Source: Glomus cerebriforme (lineage: Eukaryota; Glomeromycota; Glomeromycetes; Glomerales; Glomeraceae). From it: a stretch of 13,942 bases of DNA. The position numbers and the translations under genes were made by a program. Below the pieces are notes generated by a model that ran no database searches, was not told the DNA's origin, and worked only from the letters and a program-made list of their open reading frames with translations. Of the stretch, positions 1 through 8,160 are shown in pieces (position 1 is the first letter of the stretch; every line of letters starts with the position of its first letter). The stretch lies in assembly GCA_003550305.1 (NCBI GenBank), contig QKYT01000539.1, forward strand, positions 69,118 to 83,059, written 5' to 3'.

Positions 1-176
1 TATAATTTCAAACTCTGACATTTCAAATTCTACGCAAATTATAATTTCAAACTCTGACATTTCAAACTTTGATACGAACTCTGACTCTATAATTTCAAAC
101 TTTAACATTTCAAACTCTGACGTGAACTTTGACTCTATAATTTCAAATTCTGACATTTTAAACTCTGACGCTACCA
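1..176. repeat. Degenerate satellite block 1, 48-bp higher-order period
   Basis: Repeats built from the core AACTCTGAC and its variants, linked by ATTTCA or TATAATTTCA. The phrase TATAATTTCAAA recurs at 1, 40, 88 and 136, so the last units are spaced exactly 48 bp apart, and each 48-bp unit holds about three copies of the short core. The array runs off the left edge of the window. No open frame is maintained through it, and no coding role is seen. Confidence 0.85.
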
Positions 177-852
177 CCAACATCTGCCATCCATCAGTAG
201 ACTAAAATTAAGTATTAGTTTAATATTATGCTTGATTTAAATTTAACATATCTTTCTTTCTTTTATATCTTTAAATTTAACTTTTAGAATGCAATAGTTT
301 CCCTCAATTAAATGTCTCTTCATTTAATAATTAAACTTGGATAATTTTTCCATATTCCATTTTTATTCTTTTAATATTTAATATTAATATTAACCAATTC
401 TCAAGTGAACAATGAGCATATTCAAAATAACCTTTAATAAATCAATATTAATATTTTTATTTTTATTTTTCTTGAGCTAAAAAGCTAAAAATTTTACAAA
501 AGGAAAATTCTTTTGCTTTTATACATTTTGATATTTCACTAATTACATTTCACTAATCTACTTGTGATACTATAAATTATTCACAATTTCTCTGTTTCCT
601 AAAATCCTATAATTCCTTGCAATGTTTATAAATATACTAAACTATAAATAAATTAAACTATAAATAAATTATTTAAAATTCATCTTGCCAATCATTTACT
701 TATCACACTAATCATATGTTAAGTCACGTATAACTGTCACGTATTAATATTAAACTAAAAATTATCTAAAATATAAATGTTAATTCTTATATTACAAATA
801 TTATAACTAATTATAATCTTTATGCGATCTGTCCTATTTTTTTGGTTACAAC
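177..852. other. AT-rich non-coding DNA between the two satellite blocks
   Basis: No gene is visible on either strand. Stop codons are frequent in all frames and composition is extremely AT-rich. The only clear structure is a perfect 16-bp tandem duplication (AAACTATAAATAAATT) at 639-654 and 655-670. The flanking satellite blocks are in the same orientation, so this stretch may be an insertion into, or a decayed part of, one larger array (inference). Confidence 0.6.
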
Positions 853-1255
853 GCGAACTCTGACTCTATAATTTCAAACTCTGACATTTTAAACTCTGAC
901 ACGAACTCTGACTTTTAATAATTTTAAACTCTAACGTTTCAAACTCTGACACAAATTCTGACTTTAATAATTTCAAATTCTGATATTTTAAACTCTGACG
1001 TGACTATAATTTCAAACTCTGACATTTTGCGAATTCTAACGTAACTATAATTTTAAACTCCAATATTTTAAACTCTAACGCAACTATAATTTTAAACTCT
1101 GACATTTCAACCTCTGACATGAACTCTGACTTTTAATAATTTAAACTCTAACGTTTCAAATTCTGACTGAATTCTGACTTTAAATAATTTCAAACTCTGA
1201 CACTTAAATTTAAACTTCAATATTTTAAACTCCAATTATAATTTAAACTCTGATG
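853..1255. repeat. Degenerate satellite block 2, same family as block 1
   Basis: About 400 bp of the same AACTCTGAC-type core in the same orientation as block 1. Linkers such as TATAATTTCAAACTCTGAC and TTTAATAATTT alternate. Units are more diverged than in block 1, with many CTCTGAC to CTCTAAC and TTCTGAC variants. Most differences look like C-to-T or G-to-A changes. No coding frame is kept. Confidence 0.8.
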
Positions 1256-1640
1256 TAGTAAGTGATATATTACTAATTAAACACAAGCTTTATTTTTTCT
1301 ATCATTTTAATTACATTAGTTATTTTTATATGTAGTTTAATAAATAGTTGCAAATGCAGATTTTTTTTACTTTTCTCTTTTTTTTTATTATTTGTTTCTT
1401 TTTTCTATTTTAATCCATTTATTAAACAAAGTAAAAAAAAAATGCATTTTTATAATAAATCCTAAATTTACCAAAATTTCTTTGATAAATTAATAAATAT
1501 AAAATTATATAATAAAAATCATATGATGTGGTGAAATTAATCTCTGGTGAATTATTTAAAAATTCACCTTCTGGTTAATTATTTTTTAAATTAACCTCTG
1601 ATGAAATTCACCTCCGATAAGCGTTAAAATTGTCCATTTT
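1256..1640. other. AT-rich non-coding stretch
   Basis: No gene or RNA gene is recognised. It holds long T tracts and short repeated phrases: the motif ACCTCTGRTGAA-like occurs several times between 1540 and 1615 (variants of CTCTGGTGAATT, CTTCTGGTTAATT, CTCTGATGAAATTCACC). This suggests another small, heavily degraded tandem repeat. Confidence 0.45.
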
Positions 1641-1862
1641 TTTTTATCATAAAAAAAAATTAAAAAAGAATTCAACCAGACAGATCGATAGATTTTGAGT
1701 TCTGTCAAATCAACTGGCTAAAATGAGATCTTTTTTTTCTAATTACTATAAAAAATATAATAATTTTTTTATGATAAAAAAAAATTAAAAAAAAATAAAT
1801 TTCAGCTGGACAGATTGATGATTTTGAATTCTGTTAAATAATCTGGCTAAAACAAGATTTTT
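1641..1862. repeat. Diverged ~130-bp direct repeat (two copies, third near 2440-2530)
   Basis: Copy 1 (about 1641-1730) and copy 2 (about 1770-1862) share, in order, a T tract, ATCATAAAAAAAAATTAAAA-like sequence, CAGACAGATYGAT, GATTTTGARTTCTGT and CTGGCTAAAA, offset by about 130 bp. A third, more diverged copy lies at about 2441-2530 (TTTCAGTTGAACAGGTCAATAA and onward). This looks like the debris of a repeated element. No coding sequence is seen. Confidence 0.6.
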
Positions 1863-1920
1863 TTAAGAAAAAAGTAATTTATCGCCATAGCGATACATTG
1901 TCACCCTGTCACGTAATCTA

Positions 1921-2041
1921 TTTTATCGGGCATTTACTATTTGATGATTTATGTTAGTACAACCAGTTACTATGCATAATAAAAGTTTAATAAAGGCTAA
2001 GCCCGATAAAACAGTTACTCAGCACTTTGTGTCGAGTAACT
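1921..2041. repeat. Inverted repeat plus nested hairpin
   Basis: TTTTATCGGGC at 1921-1931 is the exact reverse complement of GCCCGATAAAA at 2001-2011, 69 bp apart. Immediately after it, AGTTACTC (2013-2020) pairs with GAGTAACT (2034-2041) around a 13-nt loop. The phrase CAGTTACT also occurs at 1962. The structure is probably a remnant of a small transposon or its terminus. No associated gene is visible. Confidence 0.55.
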
Positions 2042-2076
2042 ATTAAATATCATGTAACTTATACTATATAATAATT

Positions 2077-2200
2077 TGTCACCCCTTACATCACACAATA
2101 GTTTTCTATTTTTACTATTTATTCTGGGAACTTAAAATTTTTTCAGTGTGATAAATACTAATTTTACTTAAATTTTATAATGCTAGCCAAATTTTTCTTA
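2077..2200. repeat. Dispersed repeat copy A (related to 6733-6865)
   Basis: Starts with TTGTCACCCC and contains ATTTTTACTATTTATTCTGGGA, later ACTTAAATTTTATAATGC and TAGCCAA. The same order of phrases occurs at 6733-6865 (TTGTCACCGG, ATTTTTACTATATATTCC, ACTTAAATTTGTAATGC, AGGCCAA) in the same orientation. A short related start, TTGTCACCCTGTCACG, is also present at about 1899. Divergence is high, which suggests an old repeat family. Confidence 0.5.
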
Positions 2201-2383
2201 TTTGGATATTAGATAACATCACACAATCCAAAAAGAAAATTTTGTTTTTCTCAAAAATTGAAATTTTGGGTTATGCAAAATTTTTAAAAAGACAATTTTA
2301 TTGCAAATCATTTAATTCTAATTGGAATTATGAATCACATGATACTGGCAATATATCATCATGATGATAAATTACAAAATCTC

Positions 2384-2438
2384 TTTTTTAATTAAAAAAT
2401 AATAAAATAATTTTTTTAATTAAAAAATAATAAAATAA
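2384..2438. repeat. 28-bp tandem duplication
   Basis: Two adjacent near-identical copies of a T-tract followed by AATTAAAAAATAATAAAATAA. Purely AT sequence with no coding content. The remaining sequence from 2201 to 2898 holds no gene I can support. Confidence 0.7.
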
Positions 2439-2898
2439 TTTTTTTTTTATAACAAAAAAAAAATTTAAAACTTTCAGTTGAACAGGTCAATAATTTTTTG
2501 ACATTCATTGAATTATTTAACCTAATTCTATGATAAGATAAGCTTATTAATTAATAAAAAAAAATAGCCTAATCTTACTGCAGAATCGGAATCAATTCTA
2601 TGAGAAAAAAGAATTATTTTTTTCCTTCCTTTTTCATTTTTGGTAAGATTCAGGCTTTTTACTTATAGTACTACAGTATTAATATCTTACGCTTATAAAA
2701 TTAACTGTGGGAATGAATCCCTCTACATGTGATAAAATGCTAGTTATTTATGTAAAATAAAACTCATATATTGTGTAAATAAAATATATTATATATACAA
2801 AAAACTTAAAGGTTTTCCATTTATCTAACTAAGATTTCAATATCAAAATTATCATATTGTGGAGATAATACAATATCTTGTGCTTTTTAGCTAGTATT

Positions 2899-3504
2899 TT
2901 AATCATCTACATATTCTTGTTCTATATTAAAAATTTGAGATTCAAGTTCTGCCTCTTCTGTAATATTTAATGTATATATTCTAGATGAATTTACTTCTAT
3001 ATTAACTATATTTTTTTTATCAAAAATATTAAAGTCAACTTCTGTAATTTCTTTTAATTCATCTCCAATTTTCATAATAGAATCAATTATTTAAACATGC
3101 AATTGATTCTCAGAAATATCTACTGCATAATAGGACAATTCCTATTTAGTATTTGTAATATAATAGGTATGTAATTTATACATTTCTTCTACTCATTCTA
3201 AAGTTAAATTAGTGTGTTTTTATCCATAAAACCACTTAAGAATTAAAAATGAATGTTCACAAGATGCACTATGTGAAGTTATAGCAAAAAGTTAAAGTGC
3301 TAATGCTTGTAATTCACCTGAATTCTGAATTATTTTCTATCAGACAAGTAGATTATTTGATTTAGAAAATGAAAGGTTAAATGNTGCTTTTTTAAGCTTA
3401 TATTTTTATATTTAAACTATTAGTCTTTTATATGAATCTTGATTATGTCTCATGTCTTTTCAAATTTGATCTGCTTTAATACAAATGTTACTAAATTTTT
3501 ACTA
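2899..3504 (-). pseudogene. hAT-family transposase, C-terminal remnant
   Basis: Reading down the minus strand from about 3504 to the stop at 2901-2899, one frame holds a recognisable hAT C-terminal dimerisation region. It includes FNLSFSKSN, then SGELQALAL, FAITSHSASCEHSFLILKWF (family form: Cys-Glu-Arg-x-Phe-Ser, then a Trp) and HTYYITNTK, ending in an acidic tail with GDELKEITEVDFN and EYVDD. The frame has no insertion or deletion over about 560 nt, but has ten internal stops with lowest base at 3091, 3142, 3193, 3220, 3292, 3337, 3340, 3406, 3412 and 3460. Several replace family Trp or Gln/Arg positions, as C-to-T or G-to-A changes would. The catalytic N-terminal part is missing or too degraded; weak traces (LCDIFEKKPGNN) lie up to about 3660. 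Base 3384 is an N. The protein is dead. The hAT assignment is by motif recognition and fairly sure. Confidence 0.8.
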
Positions 3505-3894
3505 TTACCTAAAATAAAAAAATACTATTAATAACATTATCACAGTGATTATTACCTGGTTTTTTTTCAAATATGTCACATAATGTATAGGCTGATTTTT
3601 TTAACTTAGCTAATTTTTAATTGGCTAAACTTAAAATTTTATCACAAAGATTTTTAAAAAAATATTTTTTTTTGCAAATATATTTATTCAAAATAATTTT
3701 ATTTAATGAAATTTTATTTGTAAATATTAAAATTTAAAAGTCACACATTTATGATTTTATTTATTTTTAATGAAATGATACAAATAAAAGAAATAATAAC
3801 AATAAATAAAAAAGATAAGTAAATTACAATGATCAAGAAAAGAGATACTAATAAAAAAATAAAATAACAATGGAATAATGGAAAGTAATAGTAG
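3505..3894. other. AT-rich flank of the hAT remnant
   Basis: No intact gene. A few minus-strand phrases at about 3530-3660 may be further transposase debris: a run reading LCDIFEKKPGNNHCDNVINS, followed by stops. No terminal inverted repeat of a hAT element could be recognised on either side of the remnant. Confidence 0.4.
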
Positions 3895-4175
3895 TAGATG
3901 AAAGGGAGTAAAAAGGAGTAATAGGAAGTGATAGGAGATAAAAAGAAGTGATGAAAGATTAAAAAGAGCAATAGGAGATGAAAAGAATTGATGAAAAGAT
4001 GAAGAGGAGTGATGAGAGATGAAAAGGAATGATGGGAGATGAAAAGAAGTGATGAGAAGTAAATAAGAGAGAAAAAGAGATAATGGGAAATAAAAAGATG
4101 TAATAGAAAATAATGGGAGATGAAAAGGATGAGAAGTAATAGGAGATAAAAAATGATGAGAAATAAAAAATAAAA
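3895..4175. repeat. Purine-strand minisatellite, ~20-bp unit
   Basis: About fourteen degenerate copies of a 20-bp unit close to GATGAAAAGRAGTGATGRGA. The top strand is almost pure purine plus T, with nearly no C. Because C is absent, the complementary strand lacks stop codons for over 500 nt. That makes long apparent reading frames rich in Phe, Leu, Ser and Ile, which are not genes. The strand asymmetry could allow triplex or slipped structures (inference). Confidence 0.8.
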
Positions 4176-4984
4176 AAATGATCATGATAGGAGGTTGGGT
4201 AGCAAAAGATAATGATAAAAAATCAAGTAAAAATAAAACTATAAAGTAAAAAAAAAGAAACAAAATATAAAATAGAAACAAAATAAAAAAAAATAAATAA
4301 TGTGTGAAAAATTTTTAAAATAAATACTATATAAATATAATCATTATTGAACTAAGGAAAGGGAGTCTAAAGTAATATATAACTTTAAAATATTGTTAAT
4401 ACCTACCAAACCTGGGGCAATGCCTGAACCTACAGGCTAGTATTATTGATCTTAAAATTATTGATATCACAAATTAAATATATAAGAAGCAATAAATTTA
4501 GATTAGATTACAAGAGTAGAAAAACTAGATCTAATTATAAGTTCATCTACATAATTACCCCATAATTAATGACTTTACAGAAATGCTTTTATTTATTACA
4601 TAAGGCACTGCACTCAAATACAAAAACACTAGTTTATTAGATTCTCATCTGTTACATAATTATAAATTTATTATTCCGTTCAAATTTTCATTTAATATCT
4701 AAAAGCACGTGATAATGAGCACATTTCTTATTCAAAATTACGATTATACAAAATGTTAAAGGTTCCAATTTTCGATAATATCTTAATTTAAATCTCTTTC
4801 CAAACACAATTTAACATATCAGATATGTAATTTATTGTATGTATAAAAAGATTAATTTTACTCACCGCAACTGAATTATATTCAATGATTGTTTTTTTTC
4901 ATATTTTTCATCCAATAATTTTACTCCATTTTCAGTAGAAAATTATCGGTTTGTAGATTATAACTTGTCCATGTCTTAGTATGA
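4176..4984. other. Intergenic, 3' side of the SmE gene
   Basis: No gene is supported. A GC-richer phrase at about 4410-4440 (ACCTGGGGCAATGCC, then a short inverted pair GCCT...AGGC) stands out from the AT-rich background. The phrase AATCATTATTGAAC near 4338 is shared with 8356. On the minus strand, a good splice-donor match GCG|GTGAGT begins at about 4864, downstream of the SmE stop. It could belong to a 3' UTR intron. Confidence 0.4.
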
Positions 4985-5588
4985 TCAAATGCTTTGAATT
5001 AAAGTTATATTATCTCCTTTTAACAAGATCCGACCTAATTATAAAAGAAAAACGTTTAAATAATTAAAAAGATAACACAATGAATATTCATAAAAATTGC
5101 AACAGATTTAATTACCCAATGAATTTCGAGTTTTTTTCTTGAGATTCACTTCTTCAGCGTTATCAAGTACAAGATTCATAAATTCGTCAAATCCCTAGAC
5201 ATAAATAATATAAATAAAAATTTTATTTAATAAAGACAAAATCAGAAATTATTGCAATAGTTCAATTTCAGCGAAGAATCTTATCAAATAAATATTACTA
5301 ACAATAATTTGCCCTTCGATCCTCAAATCTACTTGTTCATATAACCAAATTTGAACTCTTGTTTTCTGATTAATCAAAAAGTTGTAAAATTATGTAAAGC
5401 ATTTTTATCATTTTTACAAGATACACAGAATATTTAAAATAGAACTTACGTTTTGGAGATACTTGAAAATCAAGTTCTATAAACAAAAATTTTTTCCATA
5501 AGATTGTATTTTTTAAAAAATTTGAAAAGAGAAAATAAAAACCACTTACTATGGGTTGAACCATAATTTTCTGAACTTTAGTAGCCAT
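4985..5588 (-). CDS. SNRPE: Small nuclear ribonucleoprotein E (SmE), 5 exons
   Basis: SmE is one of seven Sm proteins that form the ring on U1, U2, U4 and U5 snRNAs in the nuclear spliceosome. Minus-strand exons are 5588-5550, 5476-5450, 5365-5303, 5194-5116 and 5034-4985. Together they make 258 nt, an 85-residue protein, against about 92 in human. All four introns (73, 84, 108 and 81 nt) are GT...AG. The protein starts MATKVQKIMVQP, matching the SmE-specific VQKVMVQPINLIF signature. Sm motif 1 runs from about residue 14 to 58, with IWLYEQVDLRIEG and GFDEFMNLVLD; Sm motif 2 is ILLKGDNITLI at about 72-82. The RNA-contacting Asn of FMNLV and the KGDN loop are present. The N-terminus is shorter than in animals, lacking their extra residues before KVQK. 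The ATG at 5588 is the only in-frame start. The gene appears intact and functional. Confidence 0.95.
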
Positions 5589-5804
5589 GATTGCTTATTT
5601 ATTTGAATTAAGTAGATTGAAAAATAACAGGAGCAGCTGTACGGAGTAGCAATTATACGTAAATACAAATTCTATTTGTTTTATTTTTTTACCGTAGTAC
5701 GTCACGGGAGATTTTTGCCGGATAGCCAATCTAGTTTCCGAATATAAAAAAAAAAGTATTCAGTAAATTGCCGTTAAAATTCTATGATCTACAGCCGCAG
5801 ATTT
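5589..5804 (-). promoter_or_regulatory. Upstream region of the SmE gene
   Basis: The 5' flank of SmE. It is AT-rich, with T tracts and one island at about 5694-5712 that contains TACGTCAC, resembling a CREB/ATF-type site. That resemblance is by eye only. The palindrome at 5805-5895 bounds it on the far side. Confidence 0.3.
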
Positions 5805-5895
5805 GACTCCTTTTTCGATTGGAATGTCGATCATTTCAGCCAAAATTATCGTTAATTCTGGCCAAAATAATCGACATTCCAATTGAAAAGGAGTC
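5805..5895. repeat. 91-bp imperfect palindrome (MITE-like hairpin)
   Basis: GACTCC at 5805-5810 pairs with GGAGTC at 5890-5895, and the arms continue inward for about 45 bp: GATTGGAATGTCGAT (5817-5831) against ATCGACATTCCAATT (5869-5883). Further in, CAGCCAAAATTATCG pairs imperfectly with its counterpart. Weaker matches continue outside, for example AATTTCAGCC-type sequence repeated inverted at 5927-5936. This is consistent with a miniature inverted-repeat element, or with the core of one. No target duplication was identified. Confidence 0.7.
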
Positions 5896-5940
5896 CATAT
5901 GGCTAGATTTATAGATTTATTTTTTGGCTGAAATTACGGC

Positions 5941-6732
5941 ATTAAGAAATCAACCATGTAATAAATACAGTCAAATAAAATTTCACATGGAATACTTAAA
6001 TGGGTGTCTAGGATAATATTCTAGGCCCCAAATTTGATTGGCTTATTATTAGCTTATAAATTTTTTCTTTTCTTCATAGATATTATGTTATAAGAAAATA
6101 TTGCAATTTTATTTTTTATAGAATATAAAAATCCTAAATATTTTAGCATTCCAGAAACAGTTAGACTTATCTATTATAAAAATTTATATTAATATTTGAG
6201 AAGTTTATTAATTAATAAAGTTGAATATTATTTTGCTAATAGCATAACTTTATATGTAAAATATTATTATTATAAAGTTGGAACCATTTTTATTAACTAA
6301 TAATTTTATAATAGACGCGTTTTCACAACATAATTTCAGCACTTTGGTCATAATAAACAGGCAAAAAATATCTAATAAAAGTTATTAATAATATATGTGA
6401 ATACTTATATATTAATTTTTCATGGGTTTGATATAAAATATAAATGTTTTTTAATAATATCAAAATGCGTTTTAGTTTTTTTTTACTTTCAAGATATAAT
6501 AAAATTACTGGTATTGAGATTTTTTATATTAGATTTCATGAAACTAGTTTAAATAGTTATCTGTTATGAATTTTTTTTTGTAAATGCTTTTTTTTGTAAT
6601 GTAAATAGCATAATATCCAATAAAATTTGCATAAATTTTTGGGCAAGTTCTGGGTGTATAGGCTTTTGCAACTATCTTCTCCAGTATCACCAGAAAATTT
6701 TTTTACCCCCCCACGTGACCTTTAAAAATTTT
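5941..6732. other. AT-rich intergenic DNA, no gene seen
   Basis: No reading frame or RNA gene can be supported. Near 6004-6026, GTCTAGGATAATATTCTAGGCC is a near-palindrome whose core GTCTAGGAT recurs at 8390-8398 and 8420-8428. At about 6712, CACGTGACCTTTAAAAATTT resembles the subterminal repeats of the transposon at 6911-8154 (compare 7970-7990). Confidence 0.45.
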
Positions 6733-6865
6733 GTCACCGGTGTCACACCCACCCTGTTTCCATTTTTACTATATATTCCAGGTTTTCGGTATGGAAAATC
6801 CTATTTGTCATACTTTATTTGTCACATACTTAAATTTGTAATGCAGGCCAAGAATATATAATGCC
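6733..6865. repeat. Dispersed repeat copy B (related to 2077-2200)
   Basis: TTGTCACCGGTGTCACACCC, ATTTTTACTATATATTCC and ACTTAAATTTGTAATGC occur in the same order and orientation as at 2077-2200. This copy is GC-richer (CACCGGTG, CCCACCCTG), so it may be the less mutated one. Confidence 0.5.
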
Positions 6866-6910
6866 GGTCGAAATCACATGGGGTGAAAATTTTTTCTGGC
6901 TGGGGTAGAT

Positions 6911-8154
6911 CAGAACCTTAGATAATTATAATAAAGGTCACATATGAAATACTAATTAAAAATTGACAGAAATATATATAATTTTAGTTATTTTAATATA
7001 CACTTTTATCATATGACTCTTTATATATATTATAAATATCCTTTTTTATCATATGAATTCAATTCAATTTTTTTTACTAAAAAAAATAGGCAGGAAAGTT
7101 TTATTATGTATTAAATTTATTCAGCATTACCATTAGTTAATTTTGTAGCAATAATCAATTGTAATTTATTTATAATTGATTTAAAAAAATTATAGATTGC
7201 CATTTCTTTTTTTTTCACAATTAAATATCCCATATTTTCAGTAAAATTTTCACAATTACCTAAATAATAAATGATCAAATGACTAGGAATATGTGAAAAC
7301 AAAACATATTTTAGTTCATTCATTGGAAAACATCCAAAAATATTGGAAATTTGTTCTATATAAACACATACTGAAATATAAGAAAGTGAATCAATAAGTT
7401 AGTACTATCAATATAAGGATGATAATTTGATAGTTTATGATACATAGCCAAAAATTGAACAAGGCATATTTTTGATCCCAAAAGTGCAAATGTATAACCA
7501 CCACATTTGGCAGGATTTTCTGAAGTAATATTTGTAACACTAATGTTTGGCAAAGCTAAATAAATTATAGTAAATCGTAAATTAATAAACTAAATTATAA
7601 ATTCACAAACAATAATCAAGAATTTATTTGGAGCATCTTGATGTCTTTCCAATACTTCTAAACGTTTTCTATTTTGCCATCTTTTAGTTCTTAAGATTCC
7701 AGATTTTGCACTATCATTTTGAGCCAAAGCAATTATATTATTAATCTTATTTGGATTGAGATTTAAAGTTGAATTATAGGTCACGTAAATCCTCTCCATT
7801 CTTTGATTTAAATAAGCTTCATGTTTATAGCATTGTGAAATTAAATATGAAATATCCAATCTTCAATAGATTTATTATGTCATGGATTTGAAATTTTGCT
7901 ATTTATATAAAATTGATGTAACACTGCATATGATATTCCCCAAAATATATGCTTAAAAATTAAAAATAACATGTGACCTTAAAAATTTGCCCAAATTATA
8001 TACTTTTTTTTCTGTGACCTAATTTTGTGATACTCTATTTTGACATGTAACCTTTACTTAAAATACCCATTTTTTCATATGACCTTTCGATTAAAAACAT
8101 AAAATTATATACTTTTTTTGCATATGACCTTTATTATAATTATCCAGGGCCCTG
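6911..8154. mobile_element. 1,244-bp DNA transposon with 30-bp terminal inverted repeats
   Basis: The left end (6911-6940) begins CAGAACCTTA and the right end (reverse complement of 8154-8125) begins CAGGGCCCTG. Both continue with GATAATTATAATAAAGGTCA. The 30-bp ends match at 26 positions, and all four differences are transitions. GTAGAT directly abuts both ends (6905-6910 and 8155-8160), as a 6-bp target-site duplication would. Subterminal variants of CATATGACCTTT cluster inside both ends: at 6933, 7010 and 7050 on the left, and at 7970, 8013, 8043, 8076 and 8121 on the right. The CAGGG terminus recalls hAT elements, but those make 8-bp duplications, so the superfamily is left open. The element contains one broken minus-strand gene and no recognised transposase. 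It is probably non-autonomous or decayed. Confidence 0.8.
7117..7972 (-). pseudogene. Broken gene inside the transposon, unknown family
   Basis: Minus-strand coding-like sequence nearly fills the element. From an ATG at 7972 it reads FWGISYAVLHQFYINSK, then a stop at 7882-7880 (NP*HNKSIEDW). After a frame change near 7855 come LISQCYKHEAYLNQRMERIY, LNPNKINNIIALAQNDSA and RTKRWQNRKRLEVLERHQDA. A 51-nt intron (7606-7556, GTGAAT...TTTAG) then joins in frame to LPNISVTNITSENPAKCGGY and GSKICLVQFLAMYHKL. The last part, from FGCFPMNELKYVLF to the stop at 7119-7117, joins in frame only if a very short 35-nt intron (7405-7371) is real; otherwise a second frame break is present. Composition is protein-like, with no low complexity. 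I do not recognise the family, and no transposase catalytic motif was seen. It may be an element-encoded accessory protein or a captured host gene. Confidence 0.55.
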
Positions 8155-8160
8155 GTAGAT

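Noticed and set aside
1..1255. CRISPR-like array
   Set aside because: Repeats are degenerate, lack uniform unique spacers, and occur in a eukaryotic setting with spliced genes.
3741..4281. Two long minus-strand reading frames of 76 and 174 codons
   Set aside because: They lie over the 20-bp purine minisatellite and its AT flanks. Their content is low-complexity Phe/Leu/Ser/Ile/Tyr. Lack of stops follows from lack of C on the other strand.
5370..5588. Single 72-codon minus-strand frame starting at the SmE ATG
   Set aside because: Only its first 13 codons are exon 1. The remainder runs through intron 1, reads exon 2 out of frame and enters intron 2; the spliced model gives a complete SmE.
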